Assembly: GCA_002412645.1 (NCBI GenBank)
Contig: DHVL01000009.1
Coordinates: forward strand, 1-5,562
Length of the DNA stretch: 5,562 bases
Origin: Candidatus Dojkabacteria bacterium UBA5209
GTDB taxonomy: Bacteria > Patescibacteriota > Dojkabacteria > SC72
Direction: 5' to 3'
Position 1 is the first letter of the stretch; each line of letters opens with the position of its first letter. Shown in pieces: positions 1 through 5,223 of the stretch. The position numbers and the translations under genes are program-made. The notes under the pieces are model-generated. The model made no database searches and had not been told where the DNA came from. It saw only the letters and a program-made list of their open reading frames with translations.

Positions 1-762
1 TTTACTATCTAATCCGTTTGTAAAGTTTCCAATAGCTACTCTTTCATACAGTATGTCAAAGAGACTCCATTTATTGAGTGTAACAGTCTCTTCTATCATT
101 TCTTTGGGATATACTTTCTCTTCGTCGCTATTAATATATATATACTCTGGTTTATTACTTCCTTTACTATTAAATATCTCTATTCTTCCTTTTGGAGTTA
201 TTACATAGTTGGAGTTATTTTGTACCGTATATTTAATCCTCATTGGTACTAAGAAAGGTATTCCTTTGCTAAGTACCTCTATCTTGGGTACATAGTCGGA
301 TGTAGTTACTCCTGCTACTTGGGCATCTTGGTCTACGACATGTAGTATTACAAGCTGTGATATCCCTTTATTAATATATACATCTTCTGGATTTACTACT
401 TCAGAGAGTACTAATATATTAAAGTATGTTCCTTTCTCTATATTTTCTACTGGATATATTTCATACGGTATGTTTCTTTTAGCTCCTGCTGGTACTATGA
501 ATGTGTCAGTATCTGCTTTTAAGAAAATATTCTTACTATCTTTTATAATTTGATCTGTTTTTGGGTTGTATTCATAAACATTGAGTAATATTTCAATATC
601 TCTATCCTCTTTATTTTCGAATATGACATTTGAGAGTGTTCTTTGTCCTTGTGGTAGTTGTACTTCATTGATAGCAGGGGTTATGCTGTTAGCATATGTG
701 TTAGAGATACCCAAAAGGGTATACAGTAGTATTGATGTACAGAGTATTTTTATTGATTTCAT
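1..762 (-). CDS. Secreted DUF916-like (WxLIP-like) surface protein, 3' end outside window
   Basis: Reading leftwards from ATG at 762..760, the frame stays open for 254 codons to the window edge, so the C-terminus is missing. Residues 1-24 form a Sec signal peptide (basic MKSIK start, hydrophobic core, TYA cleavage site before NS); there is no lipobox. The mature part looks like two beta-sandwich domains. The first, about 27-150, opens with ITPAINEVQLPQGQ and has a fold-typical FIVPAGAKRNIPYEI followed by KGTYFNILVLSE. The second starts near 158 and contains IKYTVQNNSNYVITPKGRIEIF. The same order of motifs occurs in the upstream gene at 762..1724, so the two are paralogues. This layout matches the DUF916 plus DUF3324 arrangement of WxL-interacting proteins; the assignment is by pattern, not by a search. 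The start overlaps the upstream stop by one base (TAATG), which suggests translational coupling. Comparison with the paralogue suggests that about 60-70 residues, perhaps including a membrane anchor, lie outside the window. Confidence 0.85.
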   Translation of the reverse strand, partial: MKSIKILCTSILLYTLLGISNTYANSITPAINEVQLPQGQRTLSNVIFENKEDRDIEILLNVYEYNPKTDQIIKDSKNIFLKADTDTFIVPAGAKRNIPYEIYPVENIEKGTYFNILVLSEVVNPEDVYINKGISQLVILHVVDQDAQVAGVTTSDYVPKIEVLSKGIPFLVPMRIKYTVQNNSNYVITPKGRIEIFNSKGSNKPEYIYINSDEEKVYPKEMIEETVTLNKWSLFDILYERVAIGNFTNGLDSK

Positions 763-771
763 TACCTTCTT
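760..771 (-). promoter_or_regulatory. Stop/start overlap with an SD-like sequence
   Basis: On the minus strand this reads AAGAAGGTAATG. TAA ends the gene at 762..1724 and ATG opens the next one, sharing a single A. AAGAAGGT resembles the ribosome-binding consensus AAGGAGGT with one mismatch, but it lies unusually close to the ATG and also encodes the last residues of the upstream protein. Termination-reinitiation coupling is the more likely way the start is used. Confidence 0.4.
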
Positions 772-1724
772 TGTATTTTCTTCTTACTTACGTATATGAT
801 TATACCAGTAAGAGCTACAAGGGTGATAGCGATGATTATCTTCCAAGGTACTATCCAAAATGTTGTTTCGCTTGTTAATGTTGCAAAACCAGGTTGAAAG
901 CTTCTATAGGTTACAATTAATTTTGCTTTCATAGGGCCTATCACTATCTTTTTATCTGGAGAAAGATATCCTTGTTGACTCCAGTTATCTATGTAGTTCC
1001 CTATATTGTCTCTTAGTAAGCTTTGTTTGTTTCTGTTAAAAGGGATTCTTGCTACTTCTTGTTTGAATATATTTTCAACTACTATTTCTCCTGCAGGAGT
1101 TATATGAGTATCTCCTAAATTCTTAATTTGTGTAAGGAAATCTACATTTACTTTTTCGTATGTTTTCTTGTCTGCAATGAAGTTTAGTAATTCCGCATTC
1201 TCTACAAATTCATCTCCTACTTGGAGTAGTATAGGGGTTCCTGCTGCAAGGTTTGCAAAGGTAACTGTTCCTTGTTCTTCACTATCATTTTCAGAAATCA
1301 AAAATATTTGAGCATTGTATTCTCCATTAGTAATATCCAATGGTACATTGATTGTATATCGTAGTTTAGTATTTTTATTTGGTTCTAATACTAACCTATC
1401 TTTATCTATGGTAATCCATTTAGATGCAGAGTAGAGTATATCTTTTTCTTCTTCTTCAGTTAGAATTACTGCTGTACCAGGTTGATTCTCTATTTGTTTG
1501 AATGCTCTTACATATATTTCATATGTATCAGTACTGTCTGAAAGATTCCAAAACACTATCTCATCAGTATATGTTTCTCCTGGTTGTACTTTTAATACTT
1601 TGGAAGTAGGGGAGACGCCGATAGAGAGAGCACTCTGTGCAAAAGTAGGCGTTAAGCCTAGACAGAGTAAAAATATGGGCAGTATTAGTATTCTGTTATA
1701 TTCCTTAAAGATTTTTAATATCAT
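762..1724 (-). CDS. Membrane-anchored DUF916-like (WxLIP-like) surface protein
   Basis: This is a 320-residue exported protein. Residues 1-29 are a signal peptide (basic start, hydrophobic LILPIFLLCLGL, TFA cleavage before QS). Residues about 33-150 resemble DUF916: SIGVSPTSKVLKVQPGE, an FWNLSDSTDTYEIYVRAF strand pair, then SKWITIDKDRLVLEPNKN and YTINVPLDITNGEYNAQIFL. Residues about 155-285 resemble a DUF3324-type domain (GTPILLQVG, TQIKNLGDTHITPAGEIVVEN, YRSFQPGFATLTSETTFWIVPW). A hydrophobic helix at about 293-311 followed by KKKIQRR is a clear C-terminal membrane anchor with a cytoplasmic basic tail. In Firmicutes such proteins partner secreted WxL-domain proteins at the wall. Here the two upstream genes encode secreted proteins with a shared C-terminal domain, so a similar anchoring role is inferred. 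The start lies 10 bases after the upstream stop (TAG at 1737..1735) with no Shine-Dalgarno; ATG is followed at once by the signal peptide, which supports it. Function is assigned by motif pattern only. Confidence 0.88.
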   Translation of the reverse strand: MILKIFKEYNRILILPIFLLCLGLTPTFAQSALSIGVSPTSKVLKVQPGETYTDEIVFWNLSDSTDTYEIYVRAFKQIENQPGTAVILTEEEEKDILYSASKWITIDKDRLVLEPNKNTKLRYTINVPLDITNGEYNAQIFLISENDSEEQGTVTFANLAAGTPILLQVGDEFVENAELLNFIADKKTYEKVNVDFLTQIKNLGDTHITPAGEIVVENIFKQEVARIPFNRNKQSLLRDNIGNYIDNWSQQGYLSPDKKIVIGPMKAKLIVTYRSFQPGFATLTSETTFWIVPWKIIIAITLVALTGIIIYVSKKKIQRR

Positions 1725-1734
1725 TATTTAAGTA

Positions 1735-2823
1735 CTAGTAGTAACCACCACATACAAATGTTACTGTTTCTTGATATGCACCTGCGATTGCAGATGTACC
1801 TGCTCTCGCTCCGTATGTTACTGTTGCATTCTCTGCTGTGCTTTGTGCAGCTGCTTGGTAAAGTATTAATTTTGCAGATGCAGAGGTTCTGTCTAATGTC
1901 CCAAAGGTCCCTAATGATCCGTCACCAAAGGCTATTGGTACAGTAGCACCTGTTGGTTGAGAAACTGTTAAGCCAAATCCTTCGCTCCCAGCAGCAGTAA
2001 GATCTAACGTTGTTGTTGGTCCAGATTGTATCAAATATGTAGTAGCAGAAGATTTATACAAACCTGCATCAGTAGAACCATTACCAGTACCATATGCTGC
2101 CCAGTAATATCCACTTGTAGCAGATGTAGATATTGTATGTGACCCTATTGCATAGTTACCTCCTGGGTAAAGAGTTCCTAAGTTTACACTGTTGCTACCG
2201 ATGGTACATCCTACACTTGGTGATTCAGATACTGTTGCACTTACTATAACCTGATCATTTGTAACTAATTGGATTTTAAAGGTCATTGAGTCTGCGGTTG
2301 CACCATTTAAAGCTGTAATTGTAATATCATGAACTCCAACTGTGGAATTTGTACCTAGTGCTCCAGCATTTCCTACAATTTTTACACCGTAAGTGGTACC
2401 TGCTGTTAGCTGTGTTAATCCTGTAATTGTAATTGTATCCGAGGAGCTTACACCTCCTTGGGTACAGTTAGCAGAAAGAGTTCCAGGTAGTACTGCATCT
2501 ATATCCCAACCACTACCACCAGCATCAGGCTCTGCTGCTGAGACTCCTGTTGCGGTAAGTGTTCCTGCAGTTCTACACCATGTTGCATCTGCTGCTTCGG
2601 GGAATTCAATTTTTATTGATCCTCCTGTTGGTATTGTAGTTGTAGTATTGATTGAAAGTATATATTCAACTCCTGTTGTTAAGTTTGCCTGTATTCTATT
2701 CATATATAGATATGCATTTGCTAATGTTGCAGCTTGAGATGAATATACAAAGAGAAAAGAGGCAAAGATAGCGATGAAAAATGTTGGTATGGCAATCTTA
2801 AAGAGGGCTCTTAAATTCTTCAC
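1735..2823 (-). CDS. Secreted beta-rich surface protein with WxL-like C-terminal domain
   Basis: This 362-residue protein starts with GTG (2823..2821), immediately followed by a full signal peptide (MKNLRALFK basic region, hydrophobic 10-28, SSQA cleavage near 31). No Shine-Dalgarno is visible. Residues about 33-190 form an adhesin-like beta domain (GVEYILSINTTTTIPTGGSI, IKIEFP, then SDTITITGLTQLTAGTTYGVKIV and HDITITALNG). Residues about 192-362 form a second domain that resembles the C-terminus of the neighbouring protein at 2913..4127: GLYKSS at 254, GFGL at 282, GTS at 342 and the closing YQETVTF at 350-356. The sequence is rich in Ser, Thr, Gly and Ala and poor in charge, as in extracellular structural proteins. 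There are four cysteines (83, 120, 206, 358); 83/120 lie in the first domain and 206/358 bracket the second, so two disulfides are plausible. There is no LPXTG motif and no C-terminal helix, so attachment must come from a partner, probably the DUF916-like products downstream. The exact function is unknown. Confidence 0.85.
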   Translation of the reverse strand: MKNLRALFKIAIPTFFIAIFASFLFVYSSQAATLANAYLYMNRIQANLTTGVEYILSINTTTTIPTGGSIKIEFPEAADATWCRTAGTLTATGVSAAEPDAGGSGWDIDAVLPGTLSANCTQGGVSSSDTITITGLTQLTAGTTYGVKIVGNAGALGTNSTVGVHDITITALNGATADSMTFKIQLVTNDQVIVSATVSESPSVGCTIGSNSVNLGTLYPGGNYAIGSHTISTSATSGYYWAAYGTGNGSTDAGLYKSSATTYLIQSGPTTTLDLTAAGSEGFGLTVSQPTGATVPIAFGDGSLGTFGTLDRTSASAKLILYQAAAQSTAENATVTYGARAGTSAIAGAYQETVTFVCGGYY

Positions 2824-2841
2824 TTTATTAGGCAGATTAAA

Positions 2842-2847
2842 ATTATA
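2842..2847 (-). promoter_or_regulatory. Possible internal -10 element (TATAAT) before the GTG-start gene
   Basis: An exact TATAAT on the minus strand ends 18 bases before the GTG start at 2823. Transcription from it would give a leader of only about ten bases. I see no convincing -35 at the right distance. In DNA this AT-rich the match could be chance. Confidence 0.3.
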
Positions 2848-2872
2848 GAATTATTAAATACATTCTGCTTAC

Positions 2873-2901
2873 AGATTACATAGAGTATTTAACTATGTCA
2901 A
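2873..2901 (-). promoter_or_regulatory. Possible internal promoter, TTGACA with 17-base spacer
   Basis: On the minus strand an exact TTGACA (2901..2896) is followed after 17 bases by TAATCT (2878..2873), a poor -10. It lies in the 89-base gap between the two secreted-protein genes. If real, it would let the downstream three genes be expressed apart from the first. The spacer carries a 6-bp inverted repeat. Confidence 0.3.
2878..2898. repeat. 6-bp inverted repeat in the intergenic gap
   Basis: On the plus strand ACATAG (2878..2883) and CTATGT (2893..2898) are perfect inverted copies separated by nine bases. The repeat falls between the candidate -35 and -10 of the internal promoter. It is AT-rich with no T tract, so it is a weak candidate for an operator rather than a terminator. 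Confidence 0.35.
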
Positions 2902-2912
2902 TAGTCTTTTCA

Positions 2913-4127
2913 CTAATATCTTGGAACAAATATTAGAGTTATTGATTCTTGATAATCGGATGCTGGAGTATATGATGTTCCAGGTTTTGCTATTACCTTT
3001 AGAGCCATTCTTCCACTAACTATTGGTCCGTTTCCATCGTATATTTTCTTTGGGGTGGTTGATATTGCCCCTACAGAATTAATAGTTCCAGAGTAATCGG
3101 ATGTGACAGAGATTGCCCCTAGTAGTGGTGAGCTGGTGTCATAGTCTATATATTCACTTTGTAATCCAAAACCTGAGTTCACTTGATCTAAATTTGCTGT
3201 TGCTGATGTTATTGTTTGTGTTGTAGTAGAGCTGTATAAACCTCCGTTTAATCCGTTTCCAATTATTGCAAATCCTCCTTGTGAGTTTGTTTCTGTATCC
3301 ATCCATATTCTATTCCCCGCTGTTATTGCTGCTGATCCTCCTATTAATTCATATGCTCCTGTAAATGATATGGAGTAGGGTGGTGATGATTCTGTTGTAT
3401 ATCCTGTACTTCCTGCTATATCTATATCAAAAAAGAGTGTCCCTGTTGCTGTTGTTGCTGATTTAGTGGGTCCTGCTTCTGTTTGTGTAAAGTCTCCTTT
3501 AAGGGCGAATGCTTTAAGAGTGTATGTTTTTCCTGCTTCTAATCCTTGTATATTGAATGTTTCTGTTTCCCAATCTGTTTTAGTCATAAAGTCATTTATG
3601 TTGTGTGTAGAATATGTTTCTGGTGTAAATGTAGATGCGTCTATATATCTAATATCAGATACAAAGTTATCTGTAGATATCATTATTGCGTAGAGGGTGT
3701 CTGAGGGGTTATTTTGTATGTCTACCTCAAACCTTGATCTATCATAGCAACCTCCTGCTCCACAAAGTGCTACCATACCACCAGTAGAGAGTTCCGTTGG
3801 CCCTGTAATACAATCAGAATATCCATCTGTTGTTGTTTCAAAACATGATATTGTTGGTACTGCTGGTAAGAAAGGTGTCTCTGGACTTGTTCCAAGCTTA
3901 TACGAAGTTGAATATATTCTAGGATCACTAGATATACTTCCTACACCTAGTAGTGCAGAGTAGTTTCCACTTGTACTTTCTACTATTCCTCCTCCTTGTG
4001 TAGTTGCTCCTACTATTTTAAAGTTTGTAGAGTCTAATTCCTCTGCTAATACTGTTAGAGGTAGTGATATAGATATGAGTATGGAAAGGAATATACCTAT
4101 TTTCTTGTGTACTGTTTTACTAATCAT
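2913..4127 (-). CDS. Secreted surface protein: 20-residue repeats, Fn3-like region, WxL-like C-terminal domain
   Basis: This 404-residue protein is the first gene of the minus-strand block. Residues 1-28 are a signal peptide (basic MISKTVHKK, hydrophobic 11-27, cleavage after VLA). Residues about 32-80 carry three copies of an S-x-x-(F/Y)-x-x motif centred on F36, Y56 and Y76, exactly 20 residues apart. Four cysteines at 95, 106, 122 and 127 lie in a linker rich in Gly and Thr. Residues about 131-225 look Fn3-like (TLYAIMISTD, NIQGLEAGKTYTLKAFALKG). Residues about 228-404 form the C-terminal beta domain (FFDIDIAGS, IWMDTETNSQGG, GLYSS at 296, GFGL at 319, closing YQESITL at 392-398), related to the end of the neighbouring 1735..2823 product. 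There is no sortase signal or membrane helix. The ATG at 4127..4125 is preceded by no Shine-Dalgarno, but a promoter -10 lies five bases upstream, which supports this start. A role as a displayed surface protein is inferred; the ligand is unknown. Confidence 0.87.
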   Translation of the reverse strand: MISKTVHKKIGIFLSILISISLPLTVLAEELDSTNFKIVGATTQGGGIVESTSGNYSALLGVGSISSDPRIYSTSYKLGTSPETPFLPAVPTISCFETTTDGYSDCITGPTELSTGGMVALCGAGGCYDRSRFEVDIQNNPSDTLYAIMISTDNFVSDIRYIDASTFTPETYSTHNINDFMTKTDWETETFNIQGLEAGKTYTLKAFALKGDFTQTEAGPTKSATTATGTLFFDIDIAGSTGYTTESSPPYSISFTGAYELIGGSAAITAGNRIWMDTETNSQGGFAIIGNGLNGGLYSSTTTQTITSATANLDQVNSGFGLQSEYIDYDTSSPLLGAISVTSDYSGTINSVGAISTTPKKIYDGNGPIVSGRMALKVIAKPGTSYTPASDYQESITLIFVPRY

Positions 4128-4132
4128 ATTAA

Positions 4133-4161
4133 ATGATATTGGAGATATACAGGGTAGTCAA
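4133..4161 (-). promoter_or_regulatory. Promoter of the surface-protein operon, probably leaderless
   Basis: On the minus strand TTGACT (4161..4156) is followed by a 17-base spacer and TATCAT (4138..4133); each hexamer matches consensus at five of six positions. A T-rich stretch just upstream of the -35 (about 4162..4177) could act as an UP element. The -10 ends five bases before the ATG at 4127, so the expected start point falls on or next to the A of the start codon. That predicts an mRNA with no 5' leader, in line with the missing ribosome-binding site. Confidence 0.65.
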
Positions 4162-4185
4162 ATAAAAGAAAAAAAGGTTTAAGCA

Positions 4186-4194
4186 TGATATAAT
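4186..4194 (+). promoter_or_regulatory. Extended -10 promoter of the tRNA-Ser gene
   Basis: TGATATAAT fits the extended -10 pattern TGnTATAAT exactly. The predicted start point is near 4201, giving a leader of about nine bases before the tRNA for RNase P to remove. No recognisable -35 lies at 17 bases, which extended -10 promoters tolerate. It is divergent from the surface-operon promoter, whose -35 is about 25 bases away. Confidence 0.6.
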
Positions 4195-4209
4195 TGCTTG
4201 TTCTTTGGA

Positions 4210-4296
4210 GGAGAGATGACAGAGTGGTCGAATGTGACAGTCTTGAAAACTGTTGTACGGGTTACCGTACCGTGGGTTCGAATCCCACTCTCTCCG
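4210..4296 (+). tRNA. tRNA-Ser, anticodon UGA
   Basis: The cloverleaf folds fully by hand. The acceptor stem is GGAGAGA (4210..4216) with TCTCTCC (4289..4295) and discriminator G at 4296. The D arm holds AGTGGTCGAA. The anticodon stem ACAGT (4237..4241) pairs with ACTGT (4249..4253) around loop CTTGAAA, placing the anticodon TGA at 4244..4246. A long variable arm, GTACGG (4255..4260) paired with CCGTAC (4265..4270), is the hallmark of a class II tRNA. The T arm is GTGGG-TTCGAAT-CCCAC (4272..4288). This tRNA reads UCA and other UCN serine codons. CCA is not encoded; the next bases are a run of eight T, so the tail must be added by a nucleotidyltransferase. The open frame that continues upstream from the next gene through this region is an artefact. 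Confidence 0.97.
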
Positions 4297-4309
4297 TTTT
4301 TTTTATAAT
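4297..4309 (+). promoter_or_regulatory. T8 tract and TATAAT between tRNA and the next gene
   Basis: Directly after the tRNA discriminator base come eight T (4297..4304), then TATAAT (4304..4309). The T run might help end or trim the tRNA transcript, though no dedicated hairpin precedes it. The TATAAT lies 16 bases before the ATG at 4326 and could give that gene its own short-leader transcript. Both readings are weak in DNA this AT-rich; read-through from the tRNA promoter is equally possible. Confidence 0.3.
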
Positions 4310-4325
4310 TTATATATGTATATAC

Positions 4326-5165
4326 ATGTCTAAAAACAATAAAGGTAAAGATGTAGGTATATTTGAGGGATTAAATATATTTGATAGGCACTATATAGAT
4401 GAGTTTATTGAGAAATTAGTTGCTGGTTTAAATGGTAACTTTGAAAAAGAGATTAGAGAACAGATACAGAAGTTAAAGGTAGAGTACAAAAGGGATAAGC
4501 AGGATGCTATTAATACTGGTATTACTGCTAAGGTCGAAGAAAAAATTAAGGATTGGGTGTGTCCAAGAATTCCTAGTTGGGTTAATTCAGATCATTTAAC
4601 TATACTTGGTGTTATTGCTATTTTTATAGTTGCTACTGGTTTTATTCTAGGTTTTTATAACAGGATATATCTTCTTTTAGTTGTTTTAGGCTTATTCCTT
4701 AATTGGTTTGGGGACTCATTTGATGGTAGTTTGGCAAGATATAGGAAAAAGACTAGACCTAATTATGGCTACTATATTGATCATATGGTTGACGCTATTG
4801 TTGTTATCATCTTCTCTTTAGGTTTGGGTATTTCTGGTTTTGTAAGGATAGATTTAGCATTACTTTTTGCAATTATGTATATGGCATTAATGATTCATGT
4901 TGAGTTAGTTACTTTTGTACAGAATAAGTTTAAGTATTCTTTTGGTTTAATAGGGCCTACTGAGATGAGAATATTAGGTGTGTTTATTACCATATATATG
5001 TATCTTGTACCTGTAGAGTATTTTAAAATCTTCTATTGGCATATTTCTCAATATGATATTGCTTTCTTACTTGGAAGTATTGCTATGGCTGTTGTACTTT
5101 TCTTTAGTATATTAAAGAAAGGTATAGAATTGGATAGGGTGGATAAGAAGAGGTGGAAGAGTTAA
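4326..5165 (+). CDS. CDP-alcohol phosphatidyltransferase family membrane protein
   Basis: This 279-residue integral membrane enzyme should transfer a phosphatidyl group from a CDP-activated lipid to an alcohol in phospholipid synthesis at the cytoplasmic membrane. The family signature is clear at residues 130-156: D130-x2-D133-G134-x2-A137-R138, G148, D152 and D156. Spacing from R138 to G148 is nine residues, one more than the classic pattern; I recall the same spacing in the bacterial branch with ARYR...RPxYGxYxDH. About six membrane helices follow (roughly 92-110, 114-128, 157-172, 175-195, 214-232, 245-263), and GPTEMR at 210-215 is typical of that branch. Residues 1-80 are a charged, helical, cytoplasmic extension. 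The ATG at 4326 was chosen because an upstream in-frame start at 4194 would translate through the tRNA gene; nothing resembles a Shine-Dalgarno here. The acceptor alcohol cannot be told from sequence, so no symbol is given. It is not obviously linked in function to the divergent surface operon. Confidence 0.93.
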   Translation: MSKNNKGKDVGIFEGLNIFDRHYIDEFIEKLVAGLNGNFEKEIREQIQKLKVEYKRDKQDAINTGITAKVEEKIKDWVCPRIPSWVNSDHLTILGVIAIFIVATGFILGFYNRIYLLLVVLGLFLNWFGDSFDGSLARYRKKTRPNYGYYIDHMVDAIVVIIFSLGLGISGFVRIDLALLFAIMYMALMIHVELVTFVQNKFKYSFGLIGPTEMRILGVFITIYMYLVPVEYFKIFYWHISQYDIAFLLGSIAMAVVLFFSILKKGIELDRVDKKRWKS

Positions 5166-5192
5166 GTACTTTGTAATTTTTACTATGTAAGC

Positions 5193-5223
5193 TTTAAGTA
5201 TCTAAATTAAGAAGATACTTAAA
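5193..5223. repeat. Perfect 10-bp inverted repeat reaching the next start codon
   Basis: TTTAAGTATC (5193..5202) and GATACTTAAA (5214..5223) are perfect inverted copies with an 11-base loop. The last base of the right arm is the A of the ATG at 5223, and the loop holds AAGAAG (continuing into the arm), the only SD-like sequence for that gene. There is no T tract on either strand, so it is not a normal terminator. It may be a protein-binding operator or an RNA hairpin that affects initiation. It lies in the 57-base gap after the phosphatidyltransferase stop; nothing else is evident there. Confidence 0.55.

Noticed and set aside
581..799. Short plus-strand open frames at 581..799, 1498..1731, 1758..1946 and 3466..3693
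   Set aside because: Each lies antisense to a convincing gene with a signal peptide and coherent domains. None shows a motif or a ribosome-binding site of its own.
2393..2737. Open frame of 114 codons on the plus strand
   Set aside because: It lies wholly inside the secreted-protein gene on the other strand. It has no family features, and its Val/Ala/Pro-rich content reflects the repetitive codons of the real gene.
1735..4127. C-terminal Tyr as an outer-membrane beta-barrel signal
   Set aside because: Both proteins end in an aromatic residue, but they look like soluble beta-sandwich proteins rather than barrels, and nothing else points to an outer membrane.
4272..4304. tRNA T-arm plus T8 run as an intrinsic terminator
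   Set aside because: The hairpin and the T run are separated by the acceptor strand and discriminator base, so the geometry is poor. The T run is noted only as a possible processing or termination aid.
4194..4325. In-frame upstream extension of the phosphatidyltransferase by 44 residues
   Set aside because: It would translate through the whole tRNA-Ser gene, and the extra residues are not family-like. The ATG at 4326 is the sensible start.
1726..5222. Recurring TTAAGTACT-like word at 1728, 5162 and, in variants, 5194 and 5217
   Set aside because: In sequence this AT-rich, a few matches to such a word are expected by chance. Only the perfect inverted pair at 5193..5223 was kept.
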